NCBI GenBank assembly: GCA_946484195.1
Contig: CAMLSW010000008.1
Span: 1-37,468, forward strand
Direction of reading: 5' to 3'
DNA length: 37,468 bases
Source: an uncultured Clostridia bacterium
Lineage (GTDB): Bacteria > Bacillota > Clostridia > Christensenellales > UBA1242
Position numbers and translations under genes: made by a program. Below are positions 1-9,261 of this stretch, piece by piece. How positions within the stretch are numbered: the stretch's first letter is position 1; each line of letters opens with the position of its first letter. Under the pieces are notes generated by a model that saw nothing but the letters and a program-made list of their open reading frames with translations, did no database searches and had not been told where the DNA came from.

Positions 1-13
1 ATCCACACCTTTT

Positions 14-667
14 TTACTTTCCTTCGATTTGTTTTTGAACTTCATCTGCTAAGTTGTCATTACGTTTTTCAAGACCTTCACCCATTTCATATCTAGCAAA
101 TCTTCTAATAGAGATTTTTTCTCCAATTTGAAGCGTCTTTTCGTTGATGTATTGAGCTACTGTCATATTTGGGTCTTTAACGAAAGCTTGTTCCATAAGA
201 CAAACATCTTGATAGAACTTCTTAACCCTTCCTTCAACCATCTTTTCAATGATTTGAGCAGGCTTGCCTTCATTTAAAGCTTGATTTCTAAGAATTTCTT
301 TCTCTTTCTCAAGCTCTTCTGCAGGAACTTCTTCAATCTTAACATATTTTGGAGAAGCAGCAGCTATTTGAAGTGCTATATCGTGTCCGATTTGTTGGAA
401 GGCTTCTGTTTTTGCAACGAAGTCTGTTTCGCAGTTGATTTCTACAAGAACACCAATCTTTCCGCCCATATGAATATAGGCAGAAACGATACCTTCAGAT
501 GCTATTCTTGATTGTTTCTTTGCTGCAGCGGCAATTCCTTTCTCTCTAAGCCATACAATAGCTTTTTCAAAATCGCCATCACTTTCAATAAGTGCTTTTT
601 TGCAGTCCATCATACCTGCATTGGTTTTTGCTCTAAGATCTGCAACGTCTTTAGCTGTAAAATTCAT
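14..667 (-). CDS. tsf: Elongation factor Ts (short form, 217 aa)
   Basis: [44 protein letters not shown] is a classic EF-Ts N-terminus; directly downstream of rpsB. Confidence 0.98.
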   Translation of the reverse strand: MNFTAKDVADLRAKTNAGMMDCKKALIESDGDFEKAIVWLREKGIAAAAKKQSRIASEGIVSAYIHMGGKIGVLVEINCETDFVAKTEAFQQIGHDIALQIAAASPKYVKIEEVPAEELEKEKEILRNQALNEGKPAQIIEKMVEGRVKKFYQDVCLMEQAFVKDPNMTVAQYINEKTLQIGEKISIRRFARYEMGEGLEKRNDNLADEVQKQIEGK

Positions 668-669
668 AA

Positions 670-1581
670 TTATTCTCCTTTATCTTCTTTTTGTTCTTCA
701 GAAGCTGTAGTTTGAGTAGTAACTTCCTCTTTCTTTTCTTTCTTAGGTTCTACCTTTTTCTTTGCTGGCTTTTTCTTTGAAGGTTTCTTAGAACGGTTTT
801 CCTCTCCAGCTTCAGCAATTTCAAGGTTAGGTTTAGTTTCAGCAAGCACTTTCTCTAAATCTATATCTTCGTCTTGCACGTCATCTTTCTTGAGAGATAC
901 CCCTTCTTTAGCCTCAATTACAGCGTCTGCAATAGCTGATGCAATCAATTTAACCGAACGTATAGCATCGTCATTTCCTGGTATTACATACTCAATATGG
1001 TCAGGATTACCATTAGTATCAACAAGAGCAACCATAGGAATATTTAAAAGTTTGCACTCATTAACGCAAATATGTTCTACATTTGGGTCTACAAGGAAAA
1101 CTACCCCAGGAAGTTCTCTCATTTCCTTAATTCCGCCAAGGTTTTTCTCAAGTTTATCTCTTTCAGCCTTTAAAAGAGTAACCTCTTTCTTAGGAAGTAA
1201 GTCAAACTCACCAACTTTTTCCATTTGATTGAGTTTGTTAAGCCTCTCAATTCTTGACTTAATTGTCTTAAAATTGGTGAGGCATCCACCAAGCCAACGA
1301 GTGTTGATGTAGAACATTCCACATCTTTCTGCTTCCTCTTTTACAGCGTCTTGAGCTTGTTTTTTTGTTCCTACAAAAAGAACGTTTTTACCTGTAGCAA
1401 CAACATCACGTACAAATTGGTACGCCTTGTCTATTTGCTCAGATGTTTGTTCTAGATTGATGATATGAATATCATTTCTTGCAGTAAAAATGTATTTTTT
1501 CATCTTAGGGTTCCATTTTCTAGTCTGGTGACCAAAATGTACGCCTGCCTCTAGAAGTTGTTTCATTGAAATAACTGACAT
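670..1581 (-). CDS. rpsB: 30S ribosomal protein S2 with a Lys/Glu-rich C-terminal extension
   Basis: [32 protein letters not shown]...[13 protein letters not shown]...[26 protein letters not shown] upstream. Confidence 0.98.
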   Translation of the reverse strand: MSVISMKQLLEAGVHFGHQTRKWNPKMKKYIFTARNDIHIINLEQTSEQIDKAYQFVRDVVATGKNVLFVGTKKQAQDAVKEEAERCGMFYINTRWLGGCLTNFKTIKSRIERLNKLNQMEKVGEFDLLPKKEVTLLKAERDKLEKNLGGIKEMRELPGVVFLVDPNVEHICVNECKLLNIPMVALVDTNGNPDHIEYVIPGNDDAIRSVKLIASAIADAVIEAKEGVSLKKDDVQDEDIDLEKVLAETKPNLEIAEAGEENRSKKPSKKKPAKKKVEPKKEKKEEVTTQTTASEEQKEDKGE

Positions 1582-1749
1582 TTTTTAATCCTCCTTTGTT
1601 TTTGTCCTTCCCTATAATTTTCTAGCTCCTAATTGCGACCACAGACATAAGTCTTTTAAGCTGTATTTGGTATCGTTTGTTTATACAGCAAGTTTTTGGC
1701 AACTGCAACAGAATATATTATAGGTGCATATTTGTCCAATGACTTTGTA

Positions 1750-1778
1750 ATTATATCATAAACACCTAGATATGTCAA
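1750..1778 (-). promoter_or_regulatory. Sigma-A-type promoter for rpsB-tsf (TTGACA-17-TATAAT)
   Basis: Minus strand reads TTGACA (1773-1778), 17-nt spacer, TATAAT (1750-1755); implies an approx. 160-nt leader. Confidence 0.85.
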
Positions 1779-1795
1779 CAAATAAACGTCATCAA

Positions 1796-1830
1796 AATAA
1801 AAATTCCTAAATTAATTAGGAATTTTTTTG
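1796..1830 (-). terminator. Intrinsic terminator at the 3' end of secF, overlapping its last codons
   Basis: attcctaaattaattaggaat palindrome; minus-strand stem AAATTCCTAA/TTTAGGAATTT followed by TTTATTTTG. Confidence 0.6.
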
Positions 1831-2870
1831 CTATCTTTTGATTTTACTACCTTTTTAGCATTCTTCTTTTTAAAAACAACTGACCAAAAACTTGGCAAAA
1901 GAGTTTGAGATGTAAAGTAAGTTACAATTAAGCAAATCATAATGCCAAGAGCAACATTTCTCACCCCATCAACTGCCAATGCTGAGAAAAGAATTGATAC
2001 AAGCAGTAATGCAATATAGATTAAACTCTTATTAAAGGTAAGTTCTTTAGTCGTTGCATTTGCAATCTCGCTGTTTTTTGCTCTTTCAAATCTTCCTGAT
2101 GCCAAATTTGACTTCGTTTTTGAATAGTAGTAGAAAAGGTTAAATATCGACATTATAAATGTTGTAAGAAGTACTATTCCAAACGAAAGGTTTACAGTAA
2201 GTCTTGTAATAAGAACAAGCGATATTGTTAAAATAAGGTCTACTACAATTTGAAGAAGTCCTACAACAAATATGCTAGGATTATATCTAAATGCCATATA
2301 TATAGCAACTACTACATATGCAAAAACAATGCTAGCCACAATTCCAATTGCCCAGTTAAATGATGGCTTTGCTGGTGAAACGTCTATTGTAGAAACGGCA
2401 CTCGCATAATCGTCATAACCAAATGCTGTTATAAGGTCACTTCTAACCTTGTTATTTAACAATGCGATTTCACTTTCATCATCTGATATATTTTGATAGC
2501 TAACCTCTACTGCTTGACCAAGGTCAACCTTATAGTCAAGTATATTCATAGTTGAGGTTCTATAGCTGTCTATTTTTAGGTCATTATCTTTGATAACAAG
2601 CTCGATTTTATCGTAAACTTCATTGTAGTCATCTGAATTTGATAGGTCATATACTGCTATCTCTTCTCCAAAGCTATTGTCACTATTTACATAAATTTTA
2701 AAAGTGCTTTTGCCGGTAAAGTCCGTGCCTAAATTAAAACCAACAGTTGATAGCAATATGATGCCAACAATTAGAAGTACAGCTGGTACAATCAAAAAGT
2801 AGAGAAAATTTTTAGTAATATTGAATTTTGAAGATACAATCTTTTGATTTAATGCTTTCATTTTATTCAT
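1812..2870 (-). CDS. secF: Protein translocase subunit SecF
   Basis: SecF-like membrane protein downstream of secD; GGAGGTAACAATAATG supports a start at 2870 rather than 2909. Confidence 0.9.
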   Translation of the reverse strand: MNKMKALNQKIVSSKFNITKNFLYFLIVPAVLLIVGIILLSTVGFNLGTDFTGKSTFKIYVNSDNSFGEEIAVYDLSNSDDYNEVYDKIELVIKDNDLKIDSYRTSTMNILDYKVDLGQAVEVSYQNISDDESEIALLNNKVRSDLITAFGYDDYASAVSTIDVSPAKPSFNWAIGIVASIVFAYVVVAIYMAFRYNPSIFVVGLLQIVVDLILTISLVLITRLTVNLSFGIVLLTTFIMSIFNLFYYYSKTKSNLASGRFERAKNSEIANATTKELTFNKSLIYIALLLVSILFSALAVDGVRNVALGIMICLIVTYFTSQTLLPSFWSVVFKKKNAKKVVKSKDSKKIPN

Positions 2871-4272
2871 TATTGTTACCTCCATTTGCAGTATCGGTAA
2901 CCACTCCATCTGAGTTTCCTTCTTCTATAACAACCTCTTCAGTTGCTATCTCCTTTACATTTTTATCTCTATAAAGGTGAAGTTTTTTAGCTTTTGTGCT
3001 ATTTAATGGAAGGTAAATATTTAATAGATATCTAGTGATAACAAGAGATACAAAAATTGATACAATTGCACCAAGCATTAAGCAGATTGCAAAGCCTTTT
3101 AAGGCAGATGGTGCAAATATCCAAATTAATGCACTAGCCAAAATAACAACTATATGACTGTCAAGTATTGGCCAAAGTGATTTTTTAAGTCCACCTTTAA
3201 ATGAAAGATGTATTTTCTTGCCTATAGCATACTCTTCTCTAATTTTTTCAAAGATAATTGTATTTGCAACTGTGGCAAGCAAAAATGCAAAAATACATCC
3301 AAACACAGCAGAAAGGTTTAAGAGAATAAATGGAATTGCTTGCATAAAGAAAGCAAAGAGTACAAGGTAGAATACAAGTGATAAGCTACCAAGAAGTCCT
3401 AAATGCCCATATCTTACAATCAAGAAAGCAAATGTCAAAACTATTGTTATAATGCAGGCAATACCGATGAAAAGAAGAGTGTTTTTGCCAAGCGCTGGGC
3501 TAATATTACTCTTTTCAAGCAATGTTAAGTTTACATCTAGCGCACCACTCGTTATATTATAGGCAAGCTGAGCTGTTTGCATATTATTAGACGATGAAAA
3601 ACTAGAGTTTGTGCTTGTGAACACCAAAACATCCTCAGCGTCAGTGAGAGTAATTTGCCCTAAACTATTATCAGAGTTAATCTCGTCAATATAGATATAA
3701 GCGGTCTCTTTTCCGACATTTTCCGCTGAAGTTAACATTCTTGCAAGTTTTTCTTTTCCAATACTTGTAAACTCTAAATTGACAGTGTATGCGCTATTAT
3801 CATAATCATATCCAACATAGGCATATGAAATATCGTCGCTATTTAAAAATACTTCAGGATTTGTCAAAGTGTCACTGACTTCATCAAGAGTTATAAAAAC
3901 CTCTCTTGGAGATGCAAGATAATCAAGAGTTGTGTCTGTGCTCTGAGTTGACGAAACTTCAATTCTTACCTTATCGCCCTGTCTTGTTACATAGAGCTCT
4001 GGATAATTGCTATTATGTTTAAAGGCGTCTATTATTTGGCTAATTGAGCTGTCAATAGAGTCAGTCAAATCACTTTGACTATCTTTAAGCTCCGCGCTAT
4101 ATATTGCAGACACCCCGCCATTTACATCAATACCTTTCTCAATAGCTCCTATAAAGCCATTATATCTATCAGTACTTGCAGGTACATTAAAAGGACATAC
4201 ACTTAAAAGTACGCCCAAAATTGCTATTATGATAAGTAAAACATAGTTTACTATTGAGTATTTCTTTAACAT
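2863..4272 (-). CDS. secD: Protein translocase subunit SecD (divergent)
   Basis: N-terminal TM, GIDVNGGVSAIY (D-x-x-GG-like), multiple C-terminal TMs; overlaps secF by 8 nt. Confidence 0.88.
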   Translation of the reverse strand: MLKKYSIVNYVLLIIIAILGVLLSVCPFNVPASTDRYNGFIGAIEKGIDVNGGVSAIYSAELKDSQSDLTDSIDSSISQIIDAFKHNSNYPELYVTRQGDKVRIEVSSTQSTDTTLDYLASPREVFITLDEVSDTLTNPEVFLNSDDISYAYVGYDYDNSAYTVNLEFTSIGKEKLARMLTSAENVGKETAYIYIDEINSDNSLGQITLTDAEDVLVFTSTNSSFSSSNNMQTAQLAYNITSGALDVNLTLLEKSNISPALGKNTLLFIGIACIITIVLTFAFLIVRYGHLGLLGSLSLVFYLVLFAFFMQAIPFILLNLSAVFGCIFAFLLATVANTIIFEKIREEYAIGKKIHLSFKGGLKKSLWPILDSHIVVILASALIWIFAPSALKGFAICLMLGAIVSIFVSLVITRYLLNIYLPLNSTKAKKLHLYRDKNVKEIATEEVVIEEGNSDGVVTDTANGGNNNE

Positions 4273-4355
4273 CTATAATCCTTTTAATCGTGTTTTAACT
4301 ACTTACTCTCATAATTATAAAGAATTAAAAGGATTATGTCAATTAATTTTATGTT

Positions 4356-4775
4356 TTAGTTTGTACTTTTTTTAATATTTACACTAATTATGCCACAAAT
4401 TGCTCCAATAACCGCCCCAAATACAGCATCAGTGAGCAGAGACAAATCAAATGTGAAGCTTCCGCTAAGTATTGAAAACACCAAAAATGCAACCAAAGTA
4501 TAAATAAAACCAATTAAAAGTCCACTGACAAGCCCTAATTCTTTACACTTTCTAAGCCCAATAAAGACACCCAAAAATATACTAACACCCTTTATGACTT
4601 GATTGACAGGAGCTATAGCACTATCTGAGATGTTTGTAAACTTTAATAAAAATGCAAAAACCAGCACAAGCACAAGTGAAGTACAAAGCGCAAGTAAGGT
4701 ACCTTTTGCTATATATCCTATCAATGGATATTTATTCTTTGTGTTTTGTATATTTATTTTTGTTCTCAATTTCAT
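4356..4775 (-). CDS. TIGR04086/DUF3792 (YrzE-like) family membrane protein
   Basis: 139 aa, about 4 TM helices, located between yajC and secD as this family typically is. Confidence 0.65.
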   Translation of the reverse strand: MKLRTKINIQNTKNKYPLIGYIAKGTLLALCTSLVLVLVFAFLLKFTNISDSAIAPVNQVIKGVSIFLGVFIGLRKCKELGLVSGLLIGFIYTLVAFLVFSILSGSFTFDLSLLTDAVFGAVIGAICGIISVNIKKSTN

Positions 4776-4842
4776 AATTGACTCCTTTTAGTTGAAATAT
4801 ACATATTTTTTTAATTAACTACATTAAATAATTATGCCTGTA

Positions 4843-4886
4843 CAATAAAAAAAATAACTATCAGCACTAAAAACTGGTAGTTATTT
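4843..4886 (-). terminator. Intrinsic terminator downstream of the 4881-5717 ORF
   Basis: Minus strand AATAACTACCAG...CTGATAGTTATTTTTTTT, one mismatch in a 12-bp stem. Confidence 0.75.
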
Positions 4887-5717
4887 AAATATTCCATCTG
4901 GAAGCACATCGGTCAGTCGCAAATCTTTTATAGAAAACTTATTTTCTAAACTTGCAAGCCTATCTTTAAACTTTGCGTAGTCACTTACTACTCTATCAAA
5001 ATTTTTGCATTGTTTTTCATTGTTCTTCAAAAAGTCATCTCTATTATATAGATAAACCATAAAGCCAAAACCATAAAATCTATTGCTGATACCTTTAGCC
5101 CTGACATACTTATAAGGCTTAGCTTTCTTAATATAAGGTTTTAGCGACAAGTCTCGTCTATCTTTTAAAATATCCGCTTGACTTATCTCTTGCAAAGGTT
5201 GAAAATTAAAAATCTTATAGTAAAGCCCTTTATCCATAATCATATAGTTTGAACCATCAAATACATAATCCTTGCTTCCTATTTTAAAGGTGCAGACTGA
5301 ATGAAAAAGTCCATTATTTATGTTAAAAGGATTGATTGTGCCAAATATCAAATTTGTATTTATCTTTGAGTCTAGCGCAAAGTAGTATGCGCTTAAATGA
5401 CATTTAGTTTCTTCGCAGTATACGTCTTTAAATAGCCTGCTTGCGCATATAAAACTCCCCTGTCCTTCATAATTTTTGATGTTATACCAACTTCTTTTGC
5501 ACCTAATAAAATTCTGGTCAAAATATTTTTTGTAAACTAGGTTGTTTATCCTATAGCCCATATACTGCATCTTGCAAAACAGATGAAGCATAAAACAAAG
5601 CACCTCCCTATCGCTTAGCTTTTCTTTTTTTGCTTTTTGGCTAAGGTCAAAAGAATAGGAAGTTTCTTCAAGCAATCTTTTCTTTAAAAAGGTCTCACTA
5701 TCATAAATCTTCATCAC
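4881..5717 (-). CDS. Hypothetical protein, possible transglutaminase-like/cysteine-peptidase fold
   Basis: 278-aa ORF; ordered Cys (ETKCHLSAYYFA), His (GLFHSVCTF), Asp (YVFDGSNY) spacing resembles a transglutaminase-like triad. Confidence 0.6.
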   Translation of the reverse strand: MMKIYDSETFLKKRLLEETSYSFDLSQKAKKEKLSDREVLCFMLHLFCKMQYMGYRINNLVYKKYFDQNFIRCKRSWYNIKNYEGQGSFICASRLFKDVYCEETKCHLSAYYFALDSKINTNLIFGTINPFNINNGLFHSVCTFKIGSKDYVFDGSNYMIMDKGLYYKIFNFQPLQEISQADILKDRRDLSLKPYIKKAKPYKYVRAKGISNRFYGFGFMVYLYNRDDFLKNNEKQCKNFDRVVSDYAKFKDRLASLENKFSIKDLRLTDVLPDGIFK

Positions 5718-5774
5718 TTATATTTTAATATACAATAGGCAATATGTCAATAATTAAATGGCGTCATTTTTGTA

Positions 5775-5816
5775 AAAAAACACTTTCTGTATTATTTTAC
5801 AAAAAGTGCTTTTATT
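5775..5816 (-). terminator. Intrinsic terminator after yajC
   Basis: Minus strand AAAGCACTTT...AAAGTGTTTTTTT. Confidence 0.75.
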
Positions 5817-5819
5817 TGC

Positions 5820-6278
5820 TTATTTGTTTTTTGACTTCTTTTCTTCTTTTTTATCCTCTTTCTTTTCTTCGTTAGTTTGCTCACTACCCTCTTTTAAAGC
5901 CTGCGCATTATTATCGGTTTTTACTTCCTTGTCTTGCGCCTTTACTTCGCTTTCAGGCACATTTACAGTTTCCTCTTTAGTTTCTTGAGGTTCATCCTTG
6001 AAAACTGTGTAGATAGCATAGGCATCGACAGAAATATAACCTTTTTTCTTGTCTGTTCCGGTCTCAATAGTAACAATTTTTTTATCTTCTTCAAGATGTA
6101 AGTCTACTATTGTTCCATAAACACCACTAGTCGTTAAAACCTTATCACCTCTTTTAAGTGAGTTTGTTTGTTCTTGCATCTTTTGTCTTTCTTTTTTGTT
6201 TCTTACTGAAATTAAAATAGGATACAATATAATAAGTAGCACTATAAACACAATAAGAATAATTTGCGTTGGATCCAT
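5820..6278 (-). CDS. yajC: Preprotein translocase subunit YajC with acidic/Lys-rich tail
   Basis: Single TM then KKERQKMQEQTNSLKRGDKVLTTSGVYGTIVDL; classic YajC core. Confidence 0.95.
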   Translation of the reverse strand: MDPTQIILIVFIVLLIILYPILISVRNKKERQKMQEQTNSLKRGDKVLTTSGVYGTIVDLHLEEDKKIVTIETGTDKKKGYISVDAYAIYTVFKDEPQETKEETVNVPESEVKAQDKEVKTDNNAQALKEGSEQTNEEKKEDKKEEKKSKNK

Positions 6279-6352
6279 TTATTCCTCCTATAGACATCTT
6301 TTTGTCGTAATTTAGTCTAACATAAATATATTCAAATTCAAAACGAATTTAA

Positions 6353-8092
6353 CTATATTTTCTTTGTTTTTATTTCATTTTCAAGTCGGTCGATAAAATC
6401 TGACAAGTTTAGACCTGATTTATTTTCAAACCCTCTGCCTCTTATAGATATGGTATTATTTTTCTCTTCTTCATCGCCAACAATAATTAGATATGGCACT
6501 TTCATTGATAGAGCCTCTCTTATTTTGTAGCCAATCTTTTCGTTGCGAAGGTCGCTTTCAACCCTTATACCTTTTGCAAATAAAGTCTTTTTGATGCTAT
6601 CAGCATAGTCGTTGTTTCTTTCAGTTAAAGATAGCACTCTTACTTGCTCAGGAGCAAGCCAAAGAGGAAATGCGCCTGCAAAGTTCTCGATGAGGATGCC
6701 TATAAATCTATCTATAGCTCCATAAATAACACGGTGAATCATAATTGGAGTATGCTTTCCTCCATCCTCACCAACATATTCAAGTTCAAAACGTTGAGGA
6801 AGTTGGAAGTCAAGTTGAATTGTTGCACACTGCCAAGTTCTGCCAAGAGAGTCAGTAAGATGAAAGTCTATCTTAGGTCCATAGAAGGCACCATCACCTT
6901 CATTGACAATATAGTCAAGCCCTAATTCATCAAGCGCATTTCTAAGCCCTTCGGTTGCAAGAGTCCAATCTTCATCACTACCCATACTATTTTCAGGTCT
7001 TGTTGAAAGTTCCACGTGGTAGCTTAGATTGAACACCTTATAGACCTTATCAATTAACGACACAACGCCCTTAATTTCATCCTTGATTTGACTTGGCATC
7101 ATAAATATATGGGCGTCATCTTGAGTAAAACTTCTTACTCTCAAAAGTCCGCCAAGCTCACCTGATTTTTCATATCTGTGAACAATACCAAGCTCACCTA
7201 ACCTCAATGGTAAATCTCTATATGAGTGAGGCTCATTCTTATATACAAGAACACCGCCTGGACAGTTCATAGGTTTAATCGCATATGTTTCATCATCTAT
7301 TAAAGATGTGTACATATTGTCTTTGTAGTGGTCCCAGTGTCCTGAAGTCTCCCAAAGGTGACGGTTAAGCATTATTGGGGTCATAATTTCCTTGTAACCA
7401 GCCTCTCTATGAAGTTCTCTCCAATAATCTATCAAAAGATTGCGTACTATCATACCATTTGGAAGATAGAATGGAAAACCAGGCCCCTCTGGAGAAATCA
7501 TAAACAGCTTTAACTCTTTTCCAAGTTTTCTATTGTCTCTCTTCTTTGCCTCTTCAAGCATATTGAGATAATCGGCAAGCTCTTTCTTAGTCTTAAAAGC
7601 ATAGCAGTATACTCTTTGGAGCATCTTGTTGTTCTCATTGCCTCGCCAGTAAGCACCATTTACGCTATGAATTTTAAATCCAAAATTTTGAAGGCGTCTT
7701 GCACTATCAACGTGAGGGCCTCTACAAAGGTCAAAAAAGTCATCCCCAGTATAGTAAAGAGAAACTTCTTCGCCCTGTGGCAATTCATTTATAATCTCAC
7801 TCTTATACTCATTATCCTTAAAAAGTTTTAATGCCTCTTCTTTTGAAACAACTTTTCTAGTAAAATCTTCGCCTTTGTTGATTATCTCTTTCATCCTCTT
7901 TTCAATTTTATCAAAATCGTCTGGAGTGATTGAATAATCAAGGTCAATATCATAATAAAAGCCATCATCTATTGCAGGACCAATAGTGAGTTTTGTCTGA
8001 GGATAAAGCTCCATAATAGCTTTGGCTAGAATATGTGCAAGAGAGTGTCTTGCTTTCATCAGTTCTTCATCTTTTTCTCTTTTAATTTCCAT
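6353..8092 (-). CDS. thrS: Threonyl-tRNA synthetase, apparently lacking the N-terminal TGS domain
   Basis: RHSLAHILAKAIMELYP, PMNCPGGVLVYK, RSFTQDDAHIF, class II core and anticodon domain; starts directly at the N2 editing domain. Confidence 0.97.
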   Translation of the reverse strand: MEIKREKDEELMKARHSLAHILAKAIMELYPQTKLTIGPAIDDGFYYDIDLDYSITPDDFDKIEKRMKEIINKGEDFTRKVVSKEEALKLFKDNEYKSEIINELPQGEEVSLYYTGDDFFDLCRGPHVDSARRLQNFGFKIHSVNGAYWRGNENNKMLQRVYCYAFKTKKELADYLNMLEEAKKRDNRKLGKELKLFMISPEGPGFPFYLPNGMIVRNLLIDYWRELHREAGYKEIMTPIMLNRHLWETSGHWDHYKDNMYTSLIDDETYAIKPMNCPGGVLVYKNEPHSYRDLPLRLGELGIVHRYEKSGELGGLLRVRSFTQDDAHIFMMPSQIKDEIKGVVSLIDKVYKVFNLSYHVELSTRPENSMGSDEDWTLATEGLRNALDELGLDYIVNEGDGAFYGPKIDFHLTDSLGRTWQCATIQLDFQLPQRFELEYVGEDGGKHTPIMIHRVIYGAIDRFIGILIENFAGAFPLWLAPEQVRVLSLTERNNDYADSIKKTLFAKGIRVESDLRNEKIGYKIREALSMKVPYLIIVGDEEEKNNTISIRGRGFENKSGLNLSDFIDRLENEIKTKKI

Positions 8093-8112
8093 AATTTTCT
8101 CCTTTTAAAACA

Positions 8113-8303
8113 AAAAAATCGTCCCTTAAATTTAAGGACGACTAAATATAACCGCGGTTCCACCTTAATTGCATAAAAATGCCACTCATTAAATACTTAT
8201 CATCATAGCAGTGGTTTCAATATCATTCTAGCCAAGATTTTTCACCAACCAATCTTTCTCTGAGCGCATCAAATGTATCTACTTGTCTACTACTCCAAGT
8301 TCG
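8113..8303 (-). ncRNA. T-box leader upstream of thrS
   Basis: Minus strand AAGGTGGAACCGCGG (8152-8166) T-box sequence, then terminator CGTCCTTAAATTTAAGGGACGATTTTTTT. Confidence 0.93.
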
Positions 8304-8309
8304 AGAATA

Positions 8310-8338
8310 ATAATACCACATTAACAAAACTTTGTCAA
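8310..8338 (-). promoter_or_regulatory. Promoter of thrS/T-box (TTGACA-17-TATTAT)
   Basis: TTGACA at 8333-8338, TATTAT at 8310-8315 on the minus strand. Confidence 0.85.
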
Positions 8339-8356
8339 CAAAACAACGACAATTTT

Positions 8357-9136
8357 TTATGATTTGTAAATTTTTTCTGGAGAAACATATGAAATCTTAG
8401 AACTTGTATTGTTTATTGTTATGCGTTCTTCAAAAATTCGCTCTAAAAGGTCAATCGCACTACTGCTCTCTTTAAAGTATAGATTTATTTTTTGTGGAGA
8501 TAAATCTATAACAGAAGATACAATTGACTCTTCACTAAATATCTTATTTTGATACTGCCCTTCACTTAGAGTAAATATCTTATAACCATTATCTTCTTTG
8601 ACAATGCTAATCTCATCTTCACATATGTCAAGATTATCAACCAAAAACTTGAGAAGATCTATAAAACTATCAGAAGATATAAGATAATCACTATTTTCAT
8701 TTGATAATGATACAAGCTCAGCCCATTTTTCTTGCAGGGTTCGCAGTCTAAAATGGTAGAAAGACTCAATAAAAAAGTCGTGCTTAAGTTCTAGATTTTT
8801 CTTGACAATAAACTTGTCAGTCTCTTTATCAAAATTGAGAAGCGCCTTTTTAAAAGCAAGAAGTCCTATCTTATCTTGTCTTGGAAAAACTAGATAGCTA
8901 TCTAAAAAAGACATCTTAAAGCTCGTACATATTATCTCTATTATGCACGACGAAATCAATAATTTTGCTTTTTCTAGATAAGACTTATCAACTGCAACCA
9001 AAATAGATATATAGCCATTTTCTTCGTTTGAAGTAATTATACCCTGCATCTGCTCGATAGCGTCTGAAAGCGTCTTATAAAGCAAATTTGCTATTGCATA
9101 GTTTTCAGATTTAATATTTAGCGAAATCTCCCACAT
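8357..9136 (-). CDS. ytxC: Putative sporulation protein YtxC
   Basis: FYHFRLRTLQEKWAELVSLSNENSDYLISSDSFIDLLKFLVD matches the YtxC core pattern; adjacent to thrS as in Bacillus. Confidence 0.75.
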   Translation of the reverse strand: MWEISLNIKSENYAIANLLYKTLSDAIEQMQGIITSNEENGYISILVAVDKSYLEKAKLLISSCIIEIICTSFKMSFLDSYLVFPRQDKIGLLAFKKALLNFDKETDKFIVKKNLELKHDFFIESFYHFRLRTLQEKWAELVSLSNENSDYLISSDSFIDLLKFLVDNLDICEDEISIVKEDNGYKIFTLSEGQYQNKIFSEESIVSSVIDLSPQKINLYFKESSSAIDLLERIFEERITINNTSSKISYVSPEKIYKS

Positions 9137-9211
9137 AATTTCTCCTTACTATGATATTCTATGCAAGGTTAAAAAAAATACACTTCAAATTTTAAATTTA
9201 AAGCAAATAAT

Positions 9212-9240
9212 TTGACAAATAATAAAAAAATAATGATAAT
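9212..9240 (+). promoter_or_regulatory. Promoter of lipoprotein gene (TTGACA-17-GATAAT)
   Basis: TTGACA at 9212-9217, GATAAT at 9235-9240, then AGAGG RBS. Confidence 0.6.
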
Positions 9241-9261
9241 TAATATATAAAAGAGGTAAAA

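Noticed and set aside
2863-2909. 46-bp secD/secF overlap implied by the ORF track
   Set aside because: GGAGGTAACAATAATG supports secF start at 2870, giving an ordinary 8-nt overlap.
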